From assembly GCF_040939455.1 (NCBI RefSeq), contig NC_134119.1:71937381-72001380 (forward strand): DNA of 64,000 bases. Reading direction: 5' to 3'. Made by a program: the position numbers and the translations under genes. The notes beneath the pieces are model-generated. The model searched no databases. It saw only the letters and a program-made list of their open reading frames with translations, and was not told the origin of the DNA. The DNA is from Microcebus murinus. Lineage: Eukaryota; Chordata; Mammalia; Primates; Cheirogaleidae. Shown piece after piece: positions 18,591 to 46,178 of the stretch; the first letter of the stretch is position 1; each line of letters opens with the position of its first letter.

Positions 18591-19369
18591 ATCTTGAGTT
18601 TTCCTTCCCTTTCTCACCTTGTCACTCTTGCCTGCTGCCTCTTATTTTTTCCTCTGTAAATGCACCCACAGGTGCTTGCCCTCTCCCTCCTCCCTGTGCC
18701 ACCCTGCGCACCCTGCCTCAAGCAACGTCACTGAAGTGTTTGCTGTCAGTGTCTCTTGCCTTGGCTGGCCTGCGTGGATACTCTGGCTTCCTCATTCCAC
18801 ACTCCTGATGGAGATGCTGCTGCAGGGTATTTAATGTCCTTCATCTGGTTTTCAACAGCCAGGTGCAACCTGGGCGCATCTCAGCCACCCAAAGACTTTT
18901 TCCTGCTTCTTGTCCTCAGATACCCCTTCCTTGATCCATTGTTTCATTTGAAAATGTCCTTCCCCCCAGGGATTCTGAGGTGGCTTCCCAGAGGAACCAC
19001 AGAGATTTGGGGATGAGAACACTGTTGGGTGTGCGAGGTGCTCGCTGTGGGTGAGGACCTTGTCCAGGAGGGAAAGGGTCCTTGACAAGAAGGAATCGTC
19101 CTCCCAGAAGTCAAGGGATGACAGGAGAGTGTGGTTAACATTTTGTCACATGCTGTTTGCAGGCTTGTGAAGCATGGGGGCTTGAGCACAGGCCTTGATG
19201 GTGTTAGCCATGGGTGGCTGCATGGCCTGAGTGGTCAGAGTGACAAATAAAGGGGGAACCGTGGAGGACCCAGACAAGGATCCTGAGCTGGAAGCCTCTT
19301 AACACTTGTTTTTAGAGGCCCAGTGTCTTCACCAGAAGGAAGAATCTCCATTGGGGCAGTGACACAGAT

Positions 19370-19545
19370 GGCCAGGTCAATAGTGTTGTGTGCTTACAGC
19401 ACCAGACACCATGCAAGGCTTGAGCACTAACTCATTGATCTCAGAGTAAACCTTGAAAGCTGAGTGTTTTCATTCCTGGCTTATGGCCCAGGAAAATGAA
19501 GCTTCAGACAGGCTACAACCTTGCTGTTTCAGGGCCAAAACACTC
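19370..19545. repeat. MIR-like fragment
   Basis: Weak MIR similarity around 'ggcttgagcactaactcattgat ... aggaaaatgaagcttcagaca'. Confidence 0.4.
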
Positions 19546-19654
19546 TTCTTCAGAGTCTGTGGGATCAGTTCTGGAGTGGTTGCAGAAGTTTTTTTCTGTG
19601 AGCAGTCTGAAGAAATGGGAAAATTGGTGCATTAAGAATATAATGTCATCTTGC

Positions 19655-19770
19655 TTTGTCCTCTTGGTTTTTTTTTTCTTGTTTTTTTTTTTTATTTCAG
19701 CATATTATAGGTGTATAAATGTTTAGGTTATATATGTTGCCTTGTCCCCCACCCATCCTCTTGTTTTTAT
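19655..19770 (-). mobile_element. L1 3' tail
   Basis: A T-rich stretch followed by 'cagcatattataggtgtataaatgtttaggttatatatgttgcc', the antisense end of an L1 element. Confidence 0.55.
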
Positions 19771-19864
19771 AAAAAGAATATTACATCAGTTTTGATGTTT
19801 GAGATGTATGAGATCCAGAACTGGAACATACGCTGAGATTCTAGGACAAAGCACTAGCTAATAG

Positions 19865-20325
19865 GCTCTCTTAGTTTCCTGTGGCTGCTGTAACAAATTA
19901 CCACTAATCTGGTGTCTTAAAACAATGCAGATTTTCCTTTTAAAGTTCTAGAGGTCAGAAGTCTGAAATTAGTTCACTGGGTTGAAGTCAAAGTGTCAAC
20001 AAAGCTCTGCTCCCTCTGAAGTTTCCAAATGGGAAATCTGTTCCTTACTTTCCGTCTTCTGTGAAATGTGCCATTCCTTGTGGGGCCATATTTCCAATCT
20101 TTCAGTCTGTCTGTCTTCTGACTTCTCATCACCTTCTCTATGCATATCAAACTCCCTCTGCCTCCATCATAGGGACTCTTGTGGTTGCTTTTAGGGCCCA
20201 CCTGAATAATCCGGGGTAATTTCCCCATCTCAGGATCCTACACTTAGTTACATCTACAAGGTCCCTTTTTCCAAAGAAGTCACATTCATAGGGACCCGGG
20301 GATTACTACATACATATTTTCTTGC
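19865..20325 (-). mobile_element. MLT1-type LTR (ERVL-MaLR)
   Basis: Starts 'ttagtttcctgtggctgctgtaac' and runs through 'tctagaggtcagaagtc' to 'tcacattcatagggacc', the reversed MLT1 order. Confidence 0.65.
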
Positions 20326-20519
20326 TGTGGTGAATGGCCTTACACCTGGAAGACAGTTCTTTCTGTGGATTTCTCCTTTCTATTTATTGCTTTGCTTATG
20401 TTTTGCACTTTACCACTGATTTCATGTTTGCTGATCCATCCTTTCTAAGCAGTCGCCCTCATCCTGCTCTCCCCCTCTGATGCTTCTGTGCTGACACAGG
20501 CATTGTGGATTTCTTTCAG

Positions 20520-22011
20520 ACTGCGAGGCTACACTTGAAAAGAAAAGGTCAGCTTCTGAGAGAGTTAACATTAGGGAAGAACTATCCCACCACATGGAAA
20601 TGAATCACTGCATTCAGGGTGAGCACCCCTGGCCAGAGCCTTTAGGAAATATGCAGGACCAGATTGACTGTCTACAGGAAGCCCACGAGGAATCTGTGAG
20701 GCAGATGCCTCTGACCTCAGAGGGACTGTTTGCTGAAGGTGAACATTGTGAGCATGAACTTGGGGAAGGTCATCGTCTATGTTTAAGCCTTCTACCTCCA
20801 ACATTACTTACAAATGAACATTTTGAGAAACTCAGTGCACAGGGGAAGGAGTGGAAACAAAATCCAGTTTTCATTACTCATGAGAAAGCCTGGGCAGGTC
20901 TGAAGCCCTGTGAAAATTGTCAGCGTGCTAGAGCCTTCTGTCAGAGTATCTACTTGAGTAAACTTGAAAACATTGAGACAGGAAATAAAACTCCATGTGA
21001 CTATGTTGTCAGTAGTGACTCCCTCAACTTTGGTACCTCTCTTTGTTTTCATGGTAGAATTTTTTCAGCAGAAAACAGCAGTGATTGTAAGGACTATGGA
21101 AACCTTTTCTGTCATAGAGTGTCTCTGAAAACACAAGCAGGTAGATTTTGGAGGAACTAAGTATGAGTGTGACAAATGTGGGGAAGCCTGTTGTGAGAGT
21201 TTGTGCCTGGCACAAATGGAAAGAAGTGATCCTGGTGAGGCCTCCTTCAGATGTAAGGGGAGCTGTGATTCCTTCCCCATGGCCTCATCTTTTAATGACC
21301 ATAACATCATTCAGACTAGGAAGAAGCCATATGTTTGTAATCAGTGTGGAAAATCTTTCAGCTGTTGTTCTAAGCTTCTTGTACACCAGAGAACACACAC
21401 AGGAGAAAAGCCCTATAAATGTACTCAGTGTGGGAAATCTTTCAGCCAGAGCTATGACCTTGTTGTACATGAGAGAACACATACTGGAGAGAAGCCCTAC
21501 AAATGCAACCAGTGTGGGAAATCCTTCACCCAAAGTTCCAAACTTACTAGGCATCAGCGAACTCACATTGGAGTAAAACCATATAAATGTCTCGAATGTG
21601 AGAGATCCTTTAGGTGGAACTCTAACCTCATTGTGCATCAGAGAATCCATACTGGAGAGAAACCATATGAGTGCCCTCACTGTGGAAAGTCCTTCAGCCA
21701 AAGCTCTGACTTCATAGCACATAAAAGGACTCACAGTGGAGAGAAGCCTTATGAATATAACCAGTGTGGAAAATCCTTCATTCGAAGCACTCAGCTCATT
21801 AGGCATCTGCAAATTCACACTGGAGAGAAGCCGTACAAATGCAGTCAGTGTGATAAAACCTTCATGGGGGCCGGGCGCGGTGGCTCACGCCTGTAATCCT
21901 AGCACTCTGGGAGGCCGAGGCGGGCGGATTGCTCAAGGTCAGGAGTTCAAAACCAGCCTGAGCGAGACCCCGTCTCTACCATAAAAAAATAGAAAGAAAT
22001 TAATTGGCCAA

Positions 22012-22063
<52 letters not shown>

Positions 22064-22879
22064 CCGGGCATGGTGGCTCATGCCTGTAGTCCTAGCTACT
22101 CGGGAGGCTGAGGCAGGAGGATCGCTTGAGCCCAGGAGTTTGAGGTTGCTGTGAGCTAGGCTGACGCCACGGCACTCACTCTAGCCTAGGCAAGAAAGCG
22201 AGACTCTGTCTCAAAAAAAAAAAAAAAAACCTTCATGGGGAGCTCACACCTTATTGAGCACCAGAGAACTCATACTGGAGAGAAACTCTTTGAGTGTCAT
22301 CAGTGTGGGAAAGCCTTCACAGGGAGCTCACATCTTCTTTCCCATCAGAGAATTCATTCTGGGGAGAAACCATATCAGTGTAATGATTGTGGGAAATCTT
22401 TCCATCAGCGATCTCAGCTGGTCGTGCATCAGCGGACACATACTGGAGAGAAACCTTATGAATGCAGTCATTGTGGCAAAGCTTTCAGCCAGAGGTCTCC
22501 CCTCATTGTGCATCAGAGAATGCACATTGGAGAGAAGCCCTATCAGTGTAGCATGTGTGTTAAGGCCTTCAGTCAGCAATCAAGACTTACTGAACATCAG
22601 AGAACGCATACTGGAGAAAAGCCCTATGAATGTATTGATTGTGGGAGAGCCTTCAATGATCGGTCAACTCTTACTAAACATGAGAGAACACATACAGGAG
22701 AGAAACCCTATGAATGCAACCACTGCAAGAAGGCCTTTAGCCAATGGTGTCAACTTACTAGGCATCAGCAAATTCATACTGGAGAGAAACCCTATGAATG
22801 TAATGAATGTGGGAAGGCTTTCAGTTACAATACATCCCTTATTCAACATGAGAAAGCTCGTGGGCAGGAACCCCTATGA
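20520..22879 (+). pseudogene. ZNF544: Spacer and C2H2 finger exon of ZNF544-like gene, broken
   Basis: The acceptor ttctttcag| joins KRAB B with DCEATLEKK. A spacer of about 200 residues reads openly to a TAA at 21158-21160. The finger frame is a different one, open from 21129. It contains a degenerate first unit ([10 protein letters not shown]), five canonical fingers, one with its first Cys changed (YEYNQC), and a seventh cut by the AluL after CDKTFMG. After the AluL the frame resumes at FMGSSH and gives six more canonical fingers with TGEKP linkers, ending in a finger that lacks its last His (HEKAR). The Alu plus duplicated target adds 371 bp, which accounts exactly for the frame change across it. 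Finger spacing is the regular 28 residues throughout, so the array was under selection until recently. Confidence 0.9.
21870..22225 (+). mobile_element. AluL inserted in a zinc-finger codon run
   Basis: Full AluL with A tail, flanked by identical 15-bp repeats aaaaccttcatgggg at 21855-21869 and 22226-22240. Its linker carries a long (AT)n tract at 22015-22060. It is the insertion that splits the seventh finger of the ZNF544-like exon. Confidence 0.97.
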
Positions 22880-24611
22880 ATAATCGAGATGGGAATGTTC
22901 CCTGCCAAGCCCTTGTTGCTAGAAATTAGATGACCATAGTGGGACTTTCAGAGTAGAGTCCAATGACCACGCATGTCAGGATTGCCTGGCATGTGTACTG
23001 AAACTGCATATTACTAAGCTTATCCCCAGCTTACTAAATCAGAATTTCTAGTGGTAAAACCCGGGTATCTCAGTTTCTGAAAGCAGCCCGTGCGATTTGT
23101 TTACACATCAAAATGTGTCTACTGTTGTCTTTAGGTGAGAAGCTATGAATATGACCACTGATGAAAAGCTTTCAGTCAGAGGTATTGGCAGTAGTTAGGA
23201 AACTCAGGGTGGAGCTGTACCCTCCAGATGATATATTTAGTGCAAACAACAACTCAAACCATGATCAGACACTGTCCCCATTTAACACATTCCTGAAAAT
23301 GATAGTGGGCTGGAAAATGGTTTTGCTGCAGAGCCCTGAAAACTCTAAACTACTACTACATGAGGAAGTTGGAGTTTAGGATGAAATATGAAATCAGCCA
23401 TCTTTTCTGTAAACCATCAGTAAAGAACAAAAACTGAAGGAGGCCTGGGTCTGGGAACTATTCCACAGTGATTTTATTATTGGAATTAAAAGTATTTCAG
23501 AGATTCCTTGTGCTTTAACTTAACTTTGTTGCTCAGTTAGGTAGATTCTAACCAGAACTGGTGGCATATTAATATGGAAAATACTTACCAGGTGAAGTGA
23601 AAACAGGACCCAAAATGGTGTGTACACAGAATGTTACAACCACATAAAGACATGGACACGTGGTTGGCTAAGTAGGTCCACTTAGCAACATGTTCACTGA
23701 AAGAAGGAAGTAAATCAACAGCAGTGAGCAGAGTGCGGGAGGCCGTCGCTACAAATTTAAGCAAGATGGGAGCAGGTTGAGGGGGTGTAGCCTGGAGATG
23801 CAGAATGGGGAAGGCTGGGGCCAGAACATGTGAGGAGGGGCAGAGGTGGAGGTGCGGCCCCAGCAGAGCTGTAGACTGACAGCCAGTTGGGAAAGCAGAG
23901 TTCTTCTGTGAAATGTGGACTCTTGCCCATTTTTTTCTTGCCTGGCAGTAATTATCTGGTTGTGGGTAAGCAAAAAATAAAGTAGGGAAGGAGTTATGCA
24001 TTAAAAAAATTAGTCCAAGGGACTAGAGAATCTGGCGTGCTTTGCTCTGGAGCAAGGGCTGCCTTATTCTGGCATTTTAGGACTTTTATCCTAATAATCT
24101 GGTTCTTGCCCTTGTCACCCCAAAACAAGCATGCTGTTGAGCCAGTCACACCCAACTGTTTATCATCCCATCTGTTTTGTGGTGGCCTCTTCAATATCTG
24201 GGAGGCAACAACAAACAAAGCCCCCAACATGAAAGAAAGAATCTAAGCTAAAACAAGAAAACCAACTCCCAAAGAAAATGTTAAGAACCAAATATTTAAA
24301 ATGTTCTGTTATTCTAAGAGTGAATGAAGAAAGGGTTACAAATGGAAAATAACACAAAGGTCCTCTGGGGGGAACAAAAAAAATGCTATGAGAATAAGAA
24401 CACACTCTTTGAAATTAAAAGTAAAATTCTTGAACAACTAAATAAGAAAATTAAAAAGGTAAACTTCCCCAGGGCTGAAAGGTAATCTACCGATTATGCA
24501 GATTAATATCCAGGATTGGTAAGATCCACATGGCACGAAAAATTGAGCAAACCACTATTAAAAATAGACAGCAGAAGCTTCTGGAGAGAAAAGTTTTGGA
24601 ACTAAGAAATA
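22880..24611 (+). other. 3' UTR/flank of the ZNF544-like gene
   Basis: Non-coding. A decayed zinc-finger relic lies at about 23128-23185 (see findings). An AATAAA at 23976-23981 is a possible poly(A) signal but not strongly supported. No clear repeat is recognised otherwise. Confidence 0.45.
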
Positions 24612-24617
24612 AATGTG

Positions 24618-25290
<673 letters not shown>

Positions 25291-25623
25291 AATGTGGGGT
25301 TTTTTAAAGAATAATCTCAAAGTTGCATATCTATATATCTGTTTCCATTTTGTTGATTCCACTTAAAACTTAAGTGTGTGGCTCATTAAAGACCCTAAAC
25401 GGATACCACACCTGTTAACATGTGACCCACAGACTCCTTTTAAATGGAAAGAGAAATCTATTCTCCCTTCATTTTTGTATGAATACAGATATTAAAATAA
25501 TCCTAAACAGTTTTGATACAACTAACAGTGGAACTATTGGGGGCCCACAAAACAACCCCCACATCTGGAGATTTTCTAGACGAACTCATGGGGCTAAACA
25601 CAGTTGTAATCATGGCTAAGATT

Positions 25624-26561
25624 TGTTGGAGCGTCACAATAGGAAAGATAGGTGGAGTGTGGAGGAACCTGAAGGGTCACACGAAACACACCCCTCCCCC
25701 CACAACAGATAAGAGCAACGTGTGTGAGGCTTCTGCCCAGAGAAGCCCATTAGAGGAGTGTCCAGGGTTTTTGACTTAGGGTAGGCTATACTAACATAAA
25801 AAATAGACTCAAAATGAAATGACTCCAACAGTAAAGGAGTTGTCTCTGCTTAGAGTAGGGGTTCCAGGGAAATAGCTATCCTCCAGGTGTAGGGGACTGA
25901 CATATATTTTCATAGTTTAAGAATTAAAGTTAGTGAGTAATGTACGTGTTCTGCCCAGAGTATTTGAAAGTAATCTGTTCCGGACAGGCTCCCTGTGATA
26001 AACAAAGGTGTTGCCTAGAGGCATAACAAAGGACCTGAGCTGCAAGTAGCAAGAGTGACCCCGCCTCACAGCATTGGGGGTCTGGAGGCCACACAATAAA
26101 CACCCCATAAGATGGCTGGTTAGTCAATGATGGGTAAGACCCCTCAAGGGAGGGGCGACCTAAGCCAGGTATAGCTGCTGGGGTTCAGCCAAAGATCTTA
26201 GGAGGTCACCCTAAGAGAAGCTGGGAATGAGAAATGCCCCCTGTGGCTCACCTTGCCCATCCTTCCTAATCTTGATCCTTTATCTATGCCTAGTGCCTAG
26301 AGCAACCACCTTGAAATTCTGAGTCAGGGGATGTCTGCTTCCCTAAGGCTACACATTTCAGAATTTATGGCTATCGCTTCCAAGCCTGGGTGGTTATGTA
26401 CAAGGAACTAACTTTAATCTTTTAGAGTATAAAAATAAAACGGACCCGGTGTATGATTACTCGAGTCAACCATTTGTCTGTGTGTCCGTGTTTTTCTTTG
26501 TGTTCTGTGTTTGTGTTTTGTGTTCTGTGTTCATCCTTCGTCCTGTAAACAGGCCACAACA
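25624..26561 (+). mobile_element. Candidate solo LTR (~0.94 kb)
   Basis: The segment starts TGTTGG and ends CCACAACA, a matching TGTTG...CAACA pair. Near its right end lie a TATA-like GAGTATAAAAATAAAA (about 26425-26440) that includes an AATAAA, then a GT-rich stretch (tctgtgtttgtgttttgtgttctgtg) as in many retroviral R/U5 regions. I see no target duplication and no gag or pol beside it. The family is not recognised. Confidence 0.45.
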
Positions 26562-26599
26562 TCCAGGGACATCCCACAAGGGCTCTTAACAATTTTCAT

Positions 26600-27355
26600 G
26601 CCATGCACTATTTTTTCCAATCAGGTGAAGCCTAGGGACCCTTTCTCAGAATTGTTTTTATAAATGCATAACATAAGATGCACAAGATTACAAAATGAGC
26701 CAATTATATTTAAATTCAGTTATCAAAATACTTAAAAAGAAACCATTATACTAATATTCAAGCTTCCTTATTAATGCATTAAATGACATGATTTAGTGGT
26801 GATCCTAATAACTACCATAATTTTGTAGTCATGAGTGAAATGGTATTTCAAGATATCTGCAATACCGTCCTGTGATATGAAAATGTGATTTCTGTTGGTG
26901 ACAGAGTCACTGTGGCTTACAACTAGCATTCAAAGTGAAATGGAGAAGACATTTTTTGTGTTCAAACATAATAACTGTCCCTTCCATTAGGAAACTCGTA
27001 CCAACTCCCACCCAGTAGACCCACTCTGAGGCCACAGGAATGACCCTGTGACCCAGGTTGGGCCAACCAGAGTGCTCCTTCTCCTTAACTATAGCCACTG
27101 GCCCACAGCTTGGCATGACACCAGGGCTGAGCCTATCGAGTTTCCCTGATCCTCTCAGTCATTCTCATTGGCCCAGCATTAGGCACATGACTGAGGCTGA
27201 GCCCATCTGGATTCCTGATCCCCTCTAAACTGCAACCGCTTAAGGAACAGAGGACAAAGTGGACGCTCAAAGGTCCTACAAGCTTATATTAGTAATACAA
27301 GAGTGAGACTGAAATAGCAAATTCTTACTGAAGATTTGTGTTTAAAGAGAAATTG
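26600..27355. other. Intergenic, nothing firm
   Basis: AT-rich text, then sequence with weak similarity to old SINE/DNA elements. No gene signal. Confidence 0.4.
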
Positions 27356-27357
27356 CC

Positions 27358-27710
27358 TTGGCCGGCTGTGGTGGCTCACGCCTGTAATCCTAGCACTCTG
27401 GGAGGCAGAGGTGGGAAGATCACTCAAGGTCAGGAGTTCAAGACCAGCCTGAGCAAGAGTGAGACCCTGTCTCAACTAAAAAAATAGAAAGAAATTAATT
27501 GGCCAACTAAAAATATATAGAAAACATTAGCCAGGCATGATGGTGCGTGCCTGTAGTCCCAACTACCCTGGAGGCTGAAGCAGGAGGATTGCTTGAGCCC
27601 AGGAGTTTGAGGTTGCTGTGAGCTAGGCTGATGCCATGGCACTCTAGGCCAGCACTGTAGCCTGGGCAACAGAGTGAGACTCTGCCTCAAAAAAAAAGAG
27701 AGAGAGAGAA
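27358..27710 (+). mobile_element. AluL (diverged)
   Basis: Plus-strand copy with the AATTAATTGGCCAACT linker and a tail ending in an (AG)n tract. Confidence 0.85.
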
Positions 27711-28123
27711 ATCACCTTCACAATCATTCCTAGGGCCTGATTATCCTCTGGATCATCGGTACTTTATAAAACCCAAAAAAGTACATTTCACATTACCATG
27801 TTCTTTACTAGCACAACAAAATTACAAATTACTAATTGTGGATATTTTAGAATATCTTCCAAAACACCTGTTTGGTCAAAGAGGAAGTAAAATTATGAAT
27901 CTATATAATTTTTTTTTTTTTTTTTTTTTTTAGCATAGGAGAAAGCTTTTACCAGTTTCACTCCCTGCTACATTCCAAAGGGATAGGGCTCAGTGATCCT
28001 ACCTCTGATACAAGTAGACAGACTTTTTTATTATTATTTAAATTTTTAAAAATACTTCATATCAAACCACTGGCTTTAATACAAAATTATTACCAAAATT
28101 TACTTTACAAAAAAGTGTATTCT

Positions 28124-28386
28124 AAGTCCAGGAAGGTGGCTCACTCTGGGAGGCCAAAGCAGGAGGATCACTTGAGACAGGAGTTCAAGACCAGCCTGAG
28201 TAAGAGTGAGACCCCCCAAAATACAAAAATTAGCCAAGCATTGTGGTGCCTGTAGTCCCAGCTACTCAGGAGGCTGAGGCAGAAGTGATCACTGCAGCCC
28301 AGGAGTTTGAGGTTGCTGTGAGCTAGGATGACGCCACTGCACTCTAGCACAGGGGACAGAGCAAGACCCTGTCAAAAAAAAGAGAT
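28124..28386 (+). mobile_element. Alu (old, J-like, partial)
   Basis: Degraded dimer without the lemur linker; the first arm lacks part of its start. Confidence 0.7.
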
Positions 28387-28539
28387 GCCTATTCTATAGA
28401 AAGATGTGAATGTGTGTCTAAAGTTTTTTGTTTATGTAGCAAATATCTATCAATATTTGCTGTTATAGGAATTTAAACTGAGGAAAATTTTAATATATTT
28501 TAACTTTTCAAAATAAATCCATTGTATGTTCACATATGT

Positions 28540-28714
28540 TATAAGTTGAGGTGTCTTCCCTCAAAATTCATTTGTTGGAGTTTTAACTCCCAGTACCCCA
28601 GAATGTGACCTTATTTGGAGACAGGCTTTAAAGAGGTAATTAAGTTAAAATGAGGTCACTAGGGTGAACCCTGGTCCAATATGACTGGTGTCCTTATAAA
28701 ACGGGAAATCTGGA

Positions 28715-28766
<52 letters not shown>

Positions 28767-28985
28767 AACACCATATGAGAGCCAGGAAAAGGAATGCCAG
28801 CAAACCTCCAAAAGCTAGGGAAAGGGAAACAGCAGATTCTCTCTCATGGCCCTCAAAGGGAACAAACTGTGCCAACACTTTGATCTCAGACTTTTAGCCT
28901 CCAAAACTTTGAAATAGTAAAGTTGTATTGTTTAAGCCACCCAGTACATTGTTACCACAGTACTAGCAAACTAATACAACGTATC
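28540..28985 (+). mobile_element. MLT1-type LTR with (CA)n
   Basis: Sense MaLR LTR from 'ttgaggtgtcttccctcaaaattc' to 'tactagcaaactaatacaac'. A (CA)n microsatellite sits inside it. Confidence 0.7.
28715..28762. repeat. (CA)n microsatellite
   Basis: About 23 uninterrupted CA units. Confidence 0.9.
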
Positions 28986-28999
28986 ATTTTTAAAAAGCA

Positions 29000-30600
29000 T
29001 CTACTTTATGAAAAATACCTACATTTTCCAAAACAAAAATTAGTGAGAAGGGTTGCATTGTATTATATTTTTTAAAATCTCCTTAATATCTAGCTTGACT
29101 GAAGGCAGCTGAATTCCCATAGCTGTTTGTGCCTTTGATCTGTTACAACATTACTCAGCTAGTATCCTCTGGAAGACTCTTATATGCATGAGAAAATAAG
29201 AGTGCAAGAAAAAGCCAATATCTCATTATTATTATTATTATTATTGACTTAGTTTTAAACTGAGTGGTTCCTTGAAAAGGTCTTGGGAACGCCCCTCACT
29301 CACACTTTGAGAACTACAATAGCCAAAATAGATAATCAAGGAGGAAAATAAAACAAGTACTAGAAAAGAAAAAACAATAGCAGAACACCACAAGTCACAG
29401 ATTCAGCACCATTAGAACTAGGAGGAAAGTTGAGCTCAGTGGCTGGTTCCAAAATGAGCATACAGGCTTTGAAGGAGATGCTAATAGACTCTTGCACCTC
29501 CACCCCTACCCCACCTCTCCACCCCCTGGAGGATGATGCTAAGGGGAAGGCAACATATCTTTCTGGTACCTTCTGTGCCCACAGAGAAGGGGATACTGCC
29601 TGAAAACTTTTTTTGCACTCCCAGAAGTCAGATTTGGTCTCCTGGAAGGCTGCTTGATCTATGGTTCCCACAGCAACCACTGCCACCTGCTCAGGTGAGT
29701 AAAGATGCATGTCAAAAGATAAAATTACAAAAAATTTAGTTAAAGATCTGTCTTTTATTTGTGATTCATGAATTGGGGCGGCCTCCACTCTACAAAATAG
29801 AATGAGCGTTCCCACTGGGCAGTGGCAGAACAGTGGGTTTTTAAAGGTGGAAACAAGAAACTAGAACAAGAGGGGAAAAGCTGATTAACAGCCAGGAATT
29901 TGTTTTGTAAGGGTTAAAAGCAGAAGGGCCTTCCTTATGCTGGCTTAGGTAGGCTGGAATTTCTTGTTTTCAGGAAAAACTGGTCTGTTTCGGGATATAC
30001 CTGGTTCCTTAAAGTTTCAGTTTGATTATGTGGCATTTAGCATGAGTGACTTTCTTTTGGTCAGGACTGTTGGGGTTGGGGCCTAGGGCAGGAGTTCAGT
30101 CCAAAACAATGGCCTCCCATACTTCTTAGCACCTAACAACTGCTCAGCCTGCTGGTACTGCTGGCCCTGTTGGGCTGGGCCTGGGTGCAGGGGCTACAGG
30201 ACCTGAGAGTGGGGAACAAGAGACAAAAACAAAGAGAGGGATAGGAGAGAGTGTGCTTCCTTGGAAGGCAGCTGCTCCATCCCCACTGGTGACATCACTG
30301 TCCTCAGACCTTCAGTGTGGTGGAAACAGTCCTGTTGGGGTTTATTTCCTGTCCCTCCCTGCTACACCATCAGCCCTGTGGGGGCAGGTAGATATGCTGC
30401 TTAAATCTTCCCTGCAACATGCCTGGGTTGTAATGAAAACAAAATTTGTTGTGGTTTGAATGCATCTTGGCGAACGTCAGCTTTTTCGTTTTACTTTTCT
30501 AATATTTTTTAAAGGACTGTAACAGGCGCACAAAAAAATGACATCACATCTCCAGGTTAGCACCCCACATGGAGAAACAACGTGACCAGCTCTTAAACCC
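29000..30600. other. Intergenic with possible antisense LTR
   Basis: From about 29700 to 30110 the text resembles an antisense LTR (minus-strand AATAAA near 29752), family unknown. A (TTA)n run lies near 29228-29245. No coding exon is recognised. Confidence 0.35.
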
Positions 30601-31160
30601 TCGTGTCCCGCTCCAGTCACTCGCCATCTCCTCTCTCGTCTCCTATATTAACAAAATGCGTAAATGTTAAAGTAATTTTGATACAAAGCGGGAAAAGCCC
30701 CAGGCCTGGAGCGCATTTCCATAGGACAAATAAGACCCAGGACTGCTGGCCAGGACGTCTCGTACCCGTCGCCATCCGAGCTCTGCTGCTCCGCCCGCGT
30801 CCCTTCCCGCCCCGCCCCCGCCCCCCAACGGCCGCCCACGCCGCCCCTCATTCCCCCCTCCAGCGGCCCCCCTTCGCCAAGACGGCTATCTCTGCCTTGA
30901 GTGCCCGCTGGCCCCACCCGCTAAGAGCTCCCATTGGCCAGCGGCCAGAACGCTCCCATTGGCCAAGGGCCCGGCGGGCGGAGGCTCCCATTGGCCAGGT
31001 GCTGCGGCTCGCTGCACTGCCTTCTGGGCGTTGTAGTCTCGGCGTCTCCAGCGCGGCCGCCATTGTCCGGCGGGCAGCGAGTCGGGTGGTTTCATCGGCT
31101 AAGGCGGCCTTCTGATTTGGCAGTCGACTCGGACGTCCGTCCTCGACCCATCGGTCCGGG

Positions 31161-46178
<15,018 letters not shown>

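Noticed and set aside
22254..22883. 209-codon frame overlapping the ZNF544-like fingers in another frame
   Set aside because: A shadow of the repetitive finger codons (ILERNPMN pattern from HTGEKPYE). Same for 21148-21576, 21285-21818 and 45349-45774.
25624..26561. A target duplication for the solo-LTR candidate
   Set aside because: The bases just outside the proposed ends (aagatt and tccagg) do not match, so the ends or the insertion model remain unproven.
30603..31115. 170-codon plus-strand open frame upstream of ZNF8
   Set aside because: Lies in the CpG promoter, Arg/Pro/Ala-rich, overlaps CCAAT boxes; a composition artefact.
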